Of a DNA stretch of 64,000 bases, positions 1 to 8,637 are shown one piece after another; positions within the stretch are counted from its first letter, which is position 1; the number at the start of each line of letters is the position of its first letter. The notes below the pieces were generated by a model. That model ran no database searches and was not told the DNA's origin. It was given only the letters and a program-made list of their open reading frames with translations. Source of the stretch: Yeguia hominis (GTDB lineage Bacteria; Bacillota; Clostridia; Oscillospirales; Acutalibacteraceae); NCBI RefSeq assembly GCF_014384705.1, contig NZ_JACRSN010000005.1:62001-126000 (forward strand), read 5' to 3'. The position numbers were made by a program, and so were the translations under genes.

Positions 1-2
1 TC

Positions 3-566
3 ATTACCCGAACGATTTCATTGATTTCTTGGGCAATTCCTGGGGTTGCAATCGGTATTATCTGGAAAATTATGTATGCCGAAACGGGCTCAGGAATTCT
101 GAATTACCTACTGTCTCTAATTGGCTTGGATGCTGTTGCTTTCCTAACCGATCCGAAAATTGCGCTGCTCTCCATTTCCATAGCCAATGTTTGGCGCGGC
201 ACCGCACAGAGCATGATCCTACTCTATGCAGGGATTAAAACCGTCCCTATGGATATTTTGGAGGCTGCAGATGTTGACGGAGCAAGCGGATTTCGGAAAA
301 TTGTCAGTGTTGTGATTCCGTCGATGCGTTCGGTTATCATGATTAACCTGCTTTTGAACATCATCAATACCTTCAACACCTTTGATATGATTATGCCGCT
401 GACAGGAGGCGGGCCAGGAAGAAGCACGGAGGTACTGGTGTTAAGCGCCTATCGAACTATTTTCCAACAGCTCGACTTAGGAAAGGGATGTGCAGTGGCG
501 GTAATACTGCTGCTGATTAATGTTTGCTTTGGCATTCTGTATATCAAAATGAACAGGGAGGAGTAG
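3..566 (+). CDS. Sugar ABC transporter permease (MalF/UgpA type), 5' truncated by window edge
   Basis: C-terminal 187 residues of an inner-membrane permease that carries a sugar or oligosaccharide through the membrane with a partner permease, a binding protein and an ATPase. The frame is open to the left edge, so the true start lies outside the window. The binding-protein-dependent permease signature (EAADVDGAS...VVIPSM) that docks on the ATPase is present, followed by hydrophobic segments and the GGGPGRSTEVL stretch typical of MalF-like subunits. The second permease begins 3 bases downstream. The substrate is inferred only from the downstream mannosidase and isomerase, which suggest a mannose-containing glycan. 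Confidence 0.9.
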   Translation: MTRTISLISWAIPGVAIGIIWKIMYAETGSGILNYLLSLIGLDAVAFLTDPKIALLSISIANVWRGTAQSMILLYAGIKTVPMDILEAADVDGASGFRKIVSVVIPSMRSVIMINLLLNIINTFNTFDMIMPLTGGGPGRSTEVLVLSAYRTIFQQLDLGKGCAVAVILLLINVCFGILYIKMNREE

Positions 567-569
567 AAG

Positions 570-1412
570 ATGAATATTCGGCATAAAAAACGAACGATTA
601 AAATTTTTCTGTACATATTCTATATCCTTGTTGCAATCTTCTTCCTGTTTCCAATTCTGTGGGTTTTATCTCTTTCCTTAAAAACAGTACCGGAGCTTTA
701 TAAAATCCCGCCGGCATTGTTCCCTGAATCGTTTGCGTGGGAGAATTACCAATATTTGATTGAACAGGTGAATATTCTGCAGGGAGTCTGGAATTCCCTA
801 AAGGTGACGCTGGTGACGATGGTAGGGACAATCGTGATTGCGCTTCCTGCCGCTTATTGCTTCTCACGGATGAAATTCCGCGGCTCCAAGCAGCTCCAGT
901 TTTTTGTCCTGATGTTTCAAATGGTTTCACCGCTTGTGGTCGTGATTCCGCTGTATCGGTATTTTTCAAGGCTGGGACTGCTAAACTCATTGGTTGGACT
1001 GACGTTGATTTATATTGCGATTGCATCGCCATTTCAGGTTTGGTTTTTGAAAAGCTTCCTGGATACGATCCCGGTCGAATTGGATGAAGCCGCGACGATT
1101 GACGGCTGCACACGGCTGCAGACTGTGACTAAGATTTTGCTTCCGGTTATCATTCCAGGGCTGTTCTCGGGAGTTCTGCTGATCTTCATCACAAGCTGGT
1201 CGCAGTTTATTGTACCATATATTATGATTGATACCCCGAGCAAAATGCCGGTGGCTGCTTCGCTGGTTAATTTGCAGTCCAAGCTGAACCAGATTACGAC
1301 CCATTATCTGGCGGGAGCCAGCGTGCTGACAATTTTGCCGACTGTCATTCTGTTTGTTTTCCTGCAGAAATATATTGTGTCAGCTTTGACGGCAGGGGCG
1401 GTAAAAGGATGA
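570..1412 (+). CDS. Carbohydrate ABC transporter permease (MalG type)
   Basis: Second membrane subunit of the sugar importer, 280 residues, the usual length for MalG-like proteins. An N-terminal membrane helix (about residues 10-32) is followed by five more hydrophobic segments. The ATPase-docking loop DEAATIDGC...ILLPVI lies about residues 170-192. It starts 3 bases after the first permease with a GGAGGAG Shine-Dalgarno, so the two are co-translated. No ATPase gene is in the visible part. These transporters often share a general MsmX-type ATPase encoded elsewhere. Confidence 0.93.
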   Translation: MNIRHKKRTIKIFLYIFYILVAIFFLFPILWVLSLSLKTVPELYKIPPALFPESFAWENYQYLIEQVNILQGVWNSLKVTLVTMVGTIVIALPAAYCFSRMKFRGSKQLQFFVLMFQMVSPLVVVIPLYRYFSRLGLLNSLVGLTLIYIAIASPFQVWFLKSFLDTIPVELDEAATIDGCTRLQTVTKILLPVIIPGLFSGVLLIFITSWSQFIVPYIMIDTPSKMPVAASLVNLQSKLNQITTHYLAGASVLTILPTVILFVFLQKYIVSALTAGAVKG

Positions 1413-1510
1413 TCGGGGTCTTAGAGCCATACCCCGTTGGCGGGCGTAGGTTCCAACCCTTTTTTTGAATTATTAATTATTTATTCTGAGAGAACCGGAG
1501 TGCAACACAA

Positions 1511-2185
1511 ATGAAACGTTCTGAAATTAACAAAACAATCAAATCTTCCCTGGAATTTTTAAAGCAGCTCAAATTTAACCTACCTCCTTTTGCCTATTGG
1601 ACTCTAGGACAATGGAAAAACCAGACCGACGTCTGCCAAGAGATCAAGGATGCCATGCTGGGCTGGGATGTGACTGATTTTGGTTACGGAGATTTCCAGA
1701 GATATGGCTTTAGCAGCTTTACGCTGCGCAACGGTGTGCTGAACAATGACCGTTACAAAAAGCCGTATGCAGAAAAAATTATGATTTCCGCCGAGGATCA
1801 GGTTACGCCCTTCCATTTTCATTGGTATAAAATGGAGGACATTATCAACCGCGGCGGCGGAAATTTACTGATCCAGCTTTATAATTCTACCCCGGACGAA
1901 AAGTTTGCCGATACGCCTGTTTCCGTTTCGATTGACGGGATTTCCAAGACCTATGAGGCGGGGAGTATTGTTCGGCTGAAGCCTGGAGAAAGTATCAGCG
2001 TGACACCAAAGCTCTATCATAAGTTTTGGGCGGAAAAGGGATATGGAAAAACACTGTTGGGAGAGGTTTCCATGACAAATGATGACAATACGGATAATCG
2101 TTTTTATGACCAAACCAGCCGTTTTATAGAGATCATAGAGGACGAGGCACCTTTATATCTGCTTTGTAACGAATATCCGCGCTGA
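1511..2185 (+). CDS. D-lyxose/D-mannose isomerase family cupin protein
   Basis: 224 residues resembling the D-lyxose ketol-isomerase (YdaE-like) family, metal-dependent cupins that interconvert D-lyxose/D-xylulose and often D-mannose/D-fructose. Candidate metal ligands of the cupin barrel are visible: H102 and H104 (PFHFHWYKMED), E109, and H170 (LYHKFWAE). It lies 98 bp after the permeases and 32 bp before an alpha-mannosidase on the same strand. Isomerising the released mannose to fructose is the natural role here, and a fructokinase-like PfkB protein is encoded far downstream at 38.9 kb. Family assignment is firm; substrate is inferred. Confidence 0.82.
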   Translation: MKRSEINKTIKSSLEFLKQLKFNLPPFAYWTLGQWKNQTDVCQEIKDAMLGWDVTDFGYGDFQRYGFSSFTLRNGVLNNDRYKKPYAEKIMISAEDQVTPFHFHWYKMEDIINRGGGNLLIQLYNSTPDEKFADTPVSVSIDGISKTYEAGSIVRLKPGESISVTPKLYHKFWAEKGYGKTLLGEVSMTNDDNTDNRFYDQTSRFIEIIEDEAPLYLLCNEYPR

Positions 2186-2217
2186 GTTTGCAGTCATCTT
2201 ATTAAAGGAGAACTGAA

Positions 2218-5079
2218 ATGCTGGAAAAATTATTGGATATTGTCGGTGATCCGGCTCCGAAAAATGGGTATCAGGAGCGAAAAAATGTAACAGATGTGGC
2301 TGAAAAGCGTCGGGTGGATTACTATCGTGATCGAATCATTGGACAAATGAAGCTTGCTTACCTGATTTCCAAATCATTAGATGGGAAATATCATGACTTG
2401 ATTCGTGCGGCAGAGCAGTCGATTATAGCAGACTGCCAAAAAACCGGCTTGATTACACCAGAAGCGGTGGAAAAGGCTGAAAAAATTCTGATGCCGATTC
2501 AGGCGGAAGCAAAAAGCTATCAGATTATCTGTGCAGCGCATGCTCATATTGATATGAACTGGCAGTGGGGCTGGGATGAGACGGTTGGCGTTGTATTGGA
2601 TACGCTGCGTACGATGTTGGATATTATGAATGAATATCCAGAATACAAATTTTCACAGTCGCAGGCATCCGTCTATAAAATTGTCGAAGATTACGACCCA
2701 GAAATGCTGGAGGAGATTAAACAGCGCGTCAAGGAGGGCCGGTGGGAGGTCACTGCGGCTACTTGGGTAGAATGTGATAAGAACATGCCGAGCGGTGAAA
2801 GCCTTGCGCGGCAGATGCTCTATGCCAAAGCTTATTTGACCAAATTGTTTGACCTGCCGGAGGGCTATCTTTCCATAGATTTTGAACCGGATACCTTTGG
2901 ACATAGCCGCTTTGTTCCGGAGATGCTCAACGAGGCAGGAATCAAATATTATTATCACTGTCGCGGAAAAGGCTCCGGGGAACAGCTATATCGTTGGGTC
3001 GGGCCGTCTGGCGCAGAGGTGCTGGTCAACCGGGAAGCAAATTTCTACTTTACGAATGTGGATGAACTGATGGCATTGCATGCTTTTGATCTGTCTCAGA
3101 AATCGGGAGTTAAAACAAGCCTGCGGGTGTACGGGGTCGGGGACCACGGCGGCGGGCCGACCAGACGGGATATCGAACGGCTGTTGGACATGAACCAATG
3201 GCCGATCTTCCCAACAATCCGGATGGGAACTTATCATGAATTTTTTGCAGCAGTGGAAAAAGAGAAGGATAAGCTTCCGGTTGTAACGGGAGAGCTCAAC
3301 TATATTTTTGACGGATGCTTCAGCTCACAAAGCGAAAATAAAGAGGGGAACCGCAAATCGGAAAATGAGCTTTATTCTGCGGAGGTTTATCAAACCCTTC
3401 TGTCTTTAGAGGGTGTCCGTTATCCTGCGGTTGATTTTCAGAAAGCATGGCAGGACGTACTATTTAACCAGTTCCATGATATTATTACCGGTTCTGGCGT
3501 TGCGGATACCCGCCATTATGCATTGGGGCTTTACCAGGGAGTTCGCGCTATCACTGGCAGCAAGCGGAAGCTTGCACTGAAAAAGATTGTTGACCGGATT
3601 GATACCAGTGCACTTGCCGGAGATGAGCTGGAAAATATGGATAATGTCACCCTGACGCGCGCATATGGAGCCGGAGCAGGTTCTTCCCAAATTGAACGCG
3701 GCTTAGGAAAAACGAGAATTTTTCATCTTTTTAACCCGGCTGCACATGAACGGGAGGAGGTCGTAGAAATCCTGTTGTGGGAATGGTATGGAGATACCAA
3801 GCGAATCCAAGTAAAGGATGCAGAAGGTAACGTCGTACCATCGCAGATGATAGACCAAGGATTTAACGTATATTGGTGGCATAAATATTTGCGGCTTCTG
3901 GTGAAGGTGAAGGTGCCGGCCTGCGGTTATGCTACTTATGTACTCTCTGAGGCAGAGATAAAGGATGTCCCAATCGACTATTGGTGGGAGCGTCGCCAGC
4001 AGCAGAAGGAAGAATTTGTGCTGGAAAACGATCTGATCCGTGTGACCTTAGGACGCGAAGACGGCAGTATCCAATCCATTGTTGATAAGAATACGGGCGC
4101 GGAACTGGCTGACCAAAAACGTCCGGCAGGTGTTTTCCGGTTCATTTGGGAGGCAAACCATAAAGCGGTGAACGAATGGCGGTCCGAGATGTCGGCATGG
4201 TTTATCGGACGTTACAAGCATATTGAAGCCATCAATCGGAATATGGAGATAACAGCTTCCTATGGCGTGCTGAGAAATTCAGTTACCTATCATGCCGCTT
4301 TCTCAAATTCCAAATTAGATGTGACCGTTTCATTGGACGACAATGAACGGTTTCTGCGGTATCAGGTAATCTGCGATTGGCATGAAGTTGGAACGCAGGA
4401 TACCGGTGTGCCTCAACTCAGCTTTTACCTGCCGTTGGCATATCCCTGCGACTCTTATCGTTGCGACGTTCCATTTGGAATGATCGACCGGCAGGGGGCC
4501 GGTGTTGATATGCCGGCCAATAGCTTTGTAGCGGCAGTTAATTCTGATGAAACGCGGATGACGATGGTATTGACCGAGTCAAAATATGGGTTCCGGTGCG
4601 ATGAGAACTCCATTTCTCTTCCGTTGTTGCGTTCCGCTTTTGATCCGGATCCTTATCCGGAAAATGGAATTTATCATTTTAATTTCAAGGTGGGATTTTT
4701 TACAGAGGTATTGCGGGGCAGTGAGATGATCCGCATGTCTCAGAGCTATAATTTGCCGGTGACTATTCTTTCCGCCTGTCCGCACGAAGGCAATCTTGCG
4801 CTGCAGAACAGCTATTTTAAAGTAGCGGAAGGAAATGCAATTGTTTCCGGAATGAAAGCGCCGGAATGTGGAAAGGCGAAGGAAATTGTTTTGCGCCTGT
4901 ATGAGCCGGACGGCGTAGCCGGACGTGTTGTACTTCAGTTCGATCAGCCTCTGCGTTCGGCGAGCCTTGCAAATCTGCATGAAGAGCCGACCTCCTCACT
5001 GGATGACAAGATTGACGGCAATCGTTTGGCGCTCAATTTGAAGGCTTATCAGATTGCAACCATCAGGATTTCCTTTTAA
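2218..5079 (+). CDS. Alpha-mannosidase, glycoside hydrolase family 38
   Basis: 953 residues, consistent with bacterial GH38 alpha-mannosidases, which remove terminal alpha-mannose by a retaining mechanism with an active-site zinc. The N-terminal catalytic domain carries H108/H110/D112 (AHAHIDMNW), the expected nucleophile D225 in FEPDTFGH, and the zinc histidine H420 in NQFHDIITGSG. A middle three-helix region and a C-terminal beta-sandwich domain (about 530-953) follow. There is no signal peptide, so it acts inside the cell on imported glycans. A clear ribosome site (AAAGGAGAACTGAA) precedes the ATG. It is the last intact gene of the sugar operon. Confidence 0.96.
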   Translation: MLEKLLDIVGDPAPKNGYQERKNVTDVAEKRRVDYYRDRIIGQMKLAYLISKSLDGKYHDLIRAAEQSIIADCQKTGLITPEAVEKAEKILMPIQAEAKSYQIICAAHAHIDMNWQWGWDETVGVVLDTLRTMLDIMNEYPEYKFSQSQASVYKIVEDYDPEMLEEIKQRVKEGRWEVTAATWVECDKNMPSGESLARQMLYAKAYLTKLFDLPEGYLSIDFEPDTFGHSRFVPEMLNEAGIKYYYHCRGKGSGEQLYRWVGPSGAEVLVNREANFYFTNVDELMALHAFDLSQKSGVKTSLRVYGVGDHGGGPTRRDIERLLDMNQWPIFPTIRMGTYHEFFAAVEKEKDKLPVVTGELNYIFDGCFSSQSENKEGNRKSENELYSAEVYQTLLSLEGVRYPAVDFQKAWQDVLFNQFHDIITGSGVADTRHYALGLYQGVRAITGSKRKLALKKIVDRIDTSALAGDELENMDNVTLTRAYGAGAGSSQIERGLGKTRIFHLFNPAAHEREEVVEILLWEWYGDTKRIQVKDAEGNVVPSQMIDQGFNVYWWHKYLRLLVKVKVPACGYATYVLSEAEIKDVPIDYWWERRQQQKEEFVLENDLIRVTLGREDGSIQSIVDKNTGAELADQKRPAGVFRFIWEANHKAVNEWRSEMSAWFIGRYKHIEAINRNMEITASYGVLRNSVTYHAAFSNSKLDVTVSLDDNERFLRYQVICDWHEVGTQDTGVPQLSFYLPLAYPCDSYRCDVPFGMIDRQGAGVDMPANSFVAAVNSDETRMTMVLTESKYGFRCDENSISLPLLRSAFDPDPYPENGIYHFNFKVGFFTEVLRGSEMIRMSQSYNLPVTILSACPHEGNLALQNSYFKVAEGNAIVSGMKAPECGKAKEIVLRLYEPDGVAGRVVLQFDQPLRSASLANLHEEPTSSLDDKIDGNRLALNLKAYQIATIRISF

Positions 5080-5531
5080 GCGACAGCCTTTTAGGAATAA
5101 TGAATGATGCTGGAACGAAAAACCAATATTTGGGACATGCTTCTCAGATGTATGGCGCCGGCCTCCTGCATGGTATCTGTTGCCAGCAAGGCCGCCATAT
5201 CGCCACCGATCCGGTAATCCGATATGGCTTACGGCAACGCACCTGCGGGAGCAGAACAAGCTTACGCATCATACGCAAATGGTTGGGATGCTGCATTCTA
5301 TTTTGCCATGTCGACGCGTGGCGTTCCAGCCATCGGCGTGGCAGCCGCAGGCTTGGTTACAGCGCTTTTGGCAGTCGGGGATCAGATCAGTGGCTCATCG
5401 ATCTGATCACCGACTGCCTTTTCAGCTGCGGTACATACCCGTCGTTCACGGTCAGGCTTAGCGCTTGACAAGTTTTTTGATCTGCTCTTTGCTCAGCCCG
5501 AAAAGTACGACGCTCTCCCGGTTTGTTTTTT
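5080..5531. other. Gene-poor, probably degenerate stretch between mannosidase and IS element
   Basis: No convincing gene. In the frame of an ATG at about 5107 the sequence runs open with stops near 5218 and 5404. The middle piece (about 5224-5406) is short and rich in Ala and Gly and has no ribosome site. On the minus strand a short C-terminal-looking peptide ending GLSKEQIKKLVKR and a stop (about 5465-5520) runs up to the IS boundary. This could be the remains of a gene cut by the insertion. A long perfect-looking hairpin sits at 5370-5418. Confidence 0.4.
5370..5418. repeat. Long inverted repeat (19-bp arms, 11-nt loop)
   Basis: Left arm 5370-5388 (GGCAGTCGGGGATCAGATC) and right arm 5400-5418 pair at 18 of 19 positions. 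TTTT follows on the plus strand and a short T run follows on the minus strand. It may serve as a bidirectional transcription terminator downstream of the mannosidase. The arms are much longer than those of the ordinary terminators in this window, so a relic of a mobile repeat is also possible. Confidence 0.6.
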
Positions 5532-6897
5532 GGTACTGTCAAGAATTATGCGCAAAAAGGTTTGCAGACTCCGGCTGAATGAAGTCAGCCGGCAATAGGG
5601 ACGTCGTTCAAAGCCGCCTCCAGATGCTTCATATTCATGTACTTCTTGTTGCCCCATTGGGTTCCAGCCACGTGGCGAAGCCTCGCGCAGACCAGCATCA
5701 GGGCGGAGTTCCCGTCGGGGAACGTTCCCGCCGCACGCGTCCTGCGGCGGATCTCACGGTTCAGCCGCTCGATCGCATTGCTGGTGCGGATACGCGTCCA
5801 GTGCTCGCTGGGAAAATCACAGCAGGTCAGCGTCTCCTCGATGCCGTCCTCAACCTTCTTGGCGGCTTCCTTCAGCTTCATTGTTTTTAACTTGGCAACG
5901 ACAGCTCGTGCTTTCTCGCGGGAGGCTTTCTTGCTCTCCTGCGCGCGGATCGCCTTGAGCATTTTCGCTACCATCTTAACCTTGGATCTGAGCACAACGG
6001 AGAAAACATTGCGGTAGAAATGCACGATGCAGCGCTGGTATTTGGCATCTGGGAATACTTCGCCCACGGCCTCCAGCATCCCCATACACTTGTCTCCAAC
6101 GATGAGCTTCACGCCGTTCAGCCCGCGGCCTCGCAGCCGCTGGAAGAAGCTGACCCAACTGGACTTGTCCTCTTTCATCCCCTCGGCAGCGCCCAGAACC
6201 TCACGAAACCCGTCCTCATTCACGGCAATTGCCGCCGGAATGGCGACATTTTCGTATTCTCCGCCCCAGTTGCGGCGCAGGTAGATGCCGTCCACATAGA
6301 CATACGGATACCGTCCGCCCTGCAAAGGCCGGTTCCGCCAGTCCTCAATGTGGACGTAGGCTTTCTTATTTAGTTCGCTGACGGCAGCGGGCGAGACCTT
6401 GCTGTCCCACAGAACCTCGGTGATGTCCTCCACACGGCGCACGGAAACGCCAGCTAGGTACATCTCAATGAGGGCCTCCTCCACGCTGCTTTCCCGGCGG
6501 CGATACCGCTCGATGATGGCCGTCTCGAAGGACACGCCCTTGAGCCGCGGCATATGGAGCGTGACATCGCCGGAGGTCGTGGTGAGGTTCCGGTCATAGT
6601 GGCCGCTGCGATAGCCCTGACGAGCCTCGCTGCGCTCGTAGCGGGCCGCCTGCGTCAGAGACTCCGCCTCCTTTTCCAGCAGCTCGTTCAGGGTTTCTTC
6701 CGCGCTGCTTCGGACCAATTCCTTGATCTGCCCCTTGATTAGTTCCTCGTTTAGCTGTACAATTTTCTCGGACATTGTTTGCTGTCTCCTTTCGAATGTT
6801 TGTGTTGTGACTTCATTCTACCAGAGCCTGCAAGCGATGTCTTCTTTTTTGCTCGTTTCAATTTGCGCAACTTTTCTTACCTTATCTTGACAGTACC
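5532..6897 (-). mobile_element. IS256-family insertion sequence, complete by its ends
   Basis: A 1366-bp element with one transposase gene. Both ends begin with the same 13 bases, GGTACTGTCAAGA, in inverted orientation (5532-5544 and 6885-6897), and a weaker similarity (GCGCAAA) follows further in. Length and single-gene design fit IS256/Mutator elements. The flanking 8-mers (5524-5531 TGTTTTTT; 6898-6905 GGGGGAAT) do not match, so no target-site duplication is visible. The element may have recombined or lost a flank after insertion. Confidence 0.88.
5585..6775 (-). CDS. IS256 family (Mutator-type) transposase
   Basis: 396 residues, full length for the family. The DDE catalytic residues are in place: D162 in VYVDGIYLRR, D228 in LIVGDKCMG, and E336 in SNAIERLNREIRRR. 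There is no frameshift or internal stop, so the enzyme looks functional. The ATG is preceded by GAAAGGAGACAGCAA. An inverted repeat (5571-5578 with 5585-5592) overlaps the stop codon and could end the transcript. No passenger gene is carried. Confidence 0.95.
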   Translation of the reverse strand: MSEKIVQLNEELIKGQIKELVRSSAEETLNELLEKEAESLTQAARYERSEARQGYRSGHYDRNLTTTSGDVTLHMPRLKGVSFETAIIERYRRRESSVEEALIEMYLAGVSVRRVEDITEVLWDSKVSPAAVSELNKKAYVHIEDWRNRPLQGGRYPYVYVDGIYLRRNWGGEYENVAIPAAIAVNEDGFREVLGAAEGMKEDKSSWVSFFQRLRGRGLNGVKLIVGDKCMGMLEAVGEVFPDAKYQRCIVHFYRNVFSVVLRSKVKMVAKMLKAIRAQESKKASREKARAVVAKLKTMKLKEAAKKVEDGIEETLTCCDFPSEHWTRIRTSNAIERLNREIRRRTRAAGTFPDGNSALMLVCARLRHVAGTQWGNKKYMNMKHLEAALNDVPIAG

Positions 6898-6945
6898 GGG
6901 GGAATAGAAAAAAGACACGTCCATGGGCGCCAAGAAGAAAGAAGC

Positions 6946-6977
6946 AAAAAGACAGCCGCAAATAAGCGGCTGTCTTT
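6946..6977 (-). terminator. Rho-independent terminator after the phosphoglycerate mutase gene
   Basis: A perfect 12-bp stem (AAAGACAGCCGC / GCGGCTGTCTTT, loop AAATAA) followed on the minus strand by a T run. It lies about 160 bp past the stop of the apgM-like gene, with no other gene between, and is the probable end of the 7.1-13.3 kb minus-strand operon. The 6978-7134 interval shows no credible gene. Confidence 0.8.
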
Positions 6978-7134
6978 GCGTGGAATATAGAATTCAGAAT
7001 TTTTTTTGCGAAAGGTCCGGAATAGCTCCTTATTGGGCGGTACAAACCACCCGTTCAATTGGTTGCTATGATGAAATGAATCGTTCGGTGCAAGTTGCGA
7101 AAAGGAAAACATTCCGGAAAGCGCAGCCAGTTTT

Positions 7135-8352
7135 TTAAGCCTGTGCCTCCTGCTGGAAAAGCCGGTTCATCATTTGACAGCCTTCCGGCACAAAGAGTCC
7201 GGTCTTTTCGGCTTCGGCTTCCGTATACCGGGGGGCAGGCGTTTTGCCCTCTTCAGTACTCCGATACAGGACAAACGGGACAGGATCTCCGGTATGGGTC
7301 CGTACAGAAAGCGGCGTCGGGTGATCCGGCATGATGAGCATGGAAAATTCTTCTCCCTCCAGCCCCTGCAGCATCCGGCCAATGACATCGCGGTCGATTC
7401 GCTCAATCGCAGTGACCTTGTTCTGTACTTCGCCGCGGTGTCCGCATTCGTCCGGTGCTTCCATATGGACATAGACAAAATCACAGCCATTGCGGAGAAG
7501 TTCCAGCGCCGCGTCCGCTTTTCCGGCAAAGTTTGTATTGACGTTTCCTGTTGCGCCCGGGACATCGACGCTTTTTAAACCGGCACAGATTCCGATTCCT
7601 TTAATCAGGTCAACCGCAGAGATCACGCCGCCCTTGACGCCGAATTTCTTTTCGAACAGGTCCAGGCGGGGACGGGTTCCCTCTCCCCAGAACCAGCAGG
7701 AGGTTGCAGGATGCAGCCCGCGCGCAATTCTTGCCCGGTTGACCGGATGGTCACGCAGAATCTCTCTGGAACGGCACTGCAGATCATAGAGCAATTGGCC
7801 GTACTCACCGGAGGGCAGATGCCCGCTGATCGGCTTGAGGCTGATATCGTGCGGCGGCGTGCAGGTGGTTCCGATTTTGGCGTGTTTCAGCACCAGGCAG
7901 TGCCGATAGCTGATACCCGGATAAAGCCGCAGATTTTCTTGCCGAAACGCGTCGTCAAGCGCGTGAATCAGCTGCGTGGATTCCTCTGTTGTAATTTCGT
8001 CGGAAGAATAATCGACCATGGTGGTATGCGTATAGTCCGCCTCGTCGGAAAGGGTGACCAGGTTGCACCGGAAGGTGACGTCATCGTCCTCCAGCGGAAT
8101 GCCCATGCTCACCGCTTCCAGCGGAGAACGGCCGCTGTAGTAAATCCGCGGATTGTATCCCATGACGGAAAGGTTTGCGGTGTCAGATCCAAGCGGCATG
8201 CCGTCCGGAATGGTTTTCACAAGACCAACGGTTCCGTGCTGTGCAAGCCGGTCCATATGGGGCTTTTCGGCGGTTTCCAGCGGTGTCCGGTTTCCGAGTT
8301 CCGGTACCGGACGGTCGGCCATGCCGTCTCCTAAAATGACAATGTATTTCAT
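7135..8352 (-). CDS. apgM: Cofactor-independent phosphoglycerate mutase, ApgM type
   Basis: 405 residues of the archaeal-type (ApgM) alkaline-phosphatase superfamily mutase, which interconverts 2- and 3-phosphoglycerate. The metal site MKYIVILGDGMAD opens the protein, the phosphoserine nucleophile is S56 in LGSDTANLSVMGYNP, and late metal ligands appear in HMEAPDECGH and MPDHPTP. Some bacterial members of this family have been proposed to be homoserine kinases, so the reaction is not certain. It begins 12 bp after the acyl carrier protein gene and closes the FkbH/MBOAT operon, which suggests a link to phosphoglycerate supply. Confidence 0.85.
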   Translation of the reverse strand: MKYIVILGDGMADRPVPELGNRTPLETAEKPHMDRLAQHGTVGLVKTIPDGMPLGSDTANLSVMGYNPRIYYSGRSPLEAVSMGIPLEDDDVTFRCNLVTLSDEADYTHTTMVDYSSDEITTEESTQLIHALDDAFRQENLRLYPGISYRHCLVLKHAKIGTTCTPPHDISLKPISGHLPSGEYGQLLYDLQCRSREILRDHPVNRARIARGLHPATSCWFWGEGTRPRLDLFEKKFGVKGGVISAVDLIKGIGICAGLKSVDVPGATGNVNTNFAGKADAALELLRNGCDFVYVHMEAPDECGHRGEVQNKVTAIERIDRDVIGRMLQGLEGEEFSMLIMPDHPTPLSVRTHTGDPVPFVLYRSTEEGKTPAPRYTEAEAEKTGLFVPEGCQMMNRLFQQEAQA

Positions 8353-8364
8353 ACTGGGTTCTCC

Positions 8365-8634
8365 TTAGAAAAATTTCCTTTTTTTCTTTTCCGGTTTTGC
8401 GCGTTCCATGATGATTTTTGCCATCTCACCGACGTTTTTCATGGTTGAAACCTCTCCCATCGTGAAGCGGACATGGAACTCGTCCTCCACAGCGGAAATC
8501 AGGGTGATATGATTGAGGCTGTCCCAGTCCTCGATATCCGCAGCAGTTGTTTCCGGGGTAACGGTAATTTGGTCGTCGTCAAAGACATCGCGGAACACGG
8601 TGTTCAGACGCGCAAAAAGTTCTTCCTGTGTCAT
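8365..8634 (-). CDS. Acyl carrier protein
   Basis: 89 residues, the size of a freestanding carrier protein. The phosphopantetheine attachment serine is S39 in the motif DWDSLNHITLI. The C-terminus is unusually basic (KPEKKKRKFF), which could favour contact with the membrane or an acidic partner. It starts 3 bases after the stop of the FkbH-like gene. With an FkbH enzyme on one side and an MBOAT/DHHW pair upstream it is more likely a dedicated carrier, analogous to DltC, than the fatty-acid synthase ACP. Confidence 0.9.
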   Translation of the reverse strand: MTQEELFARLNTVFRDVFDDDQITVTPETTAADIEDWDSLNHITLISAVEDEFHVRFTMGEVSTMKNVGEMAKIIMERAKPEKKKRKFF

Positions 8635-8637
8635 GTT

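Noticed and set aside
1434..1468. Terminator between the permeases and the isomerase (GTTGG/CCAAC then T run)
   Set aside because: The stem is only five base pairs with a 12-nt loop. It could be a weak attenuator but is too poor to list.
5224..5406. 60-residue Ala/Gly-rich frame after the mannosidase
   Set aside because: No ribosome site, a stop just upstream in the same frame, and it ends inside the long hairpin; more likely chance or decayed sequence.
6923..7138. 71-residue plus-strand frame in the apgM downstream region
   Set aside because: It runs through the terminator hairpin and lacks a ribosome site and any family similarity.
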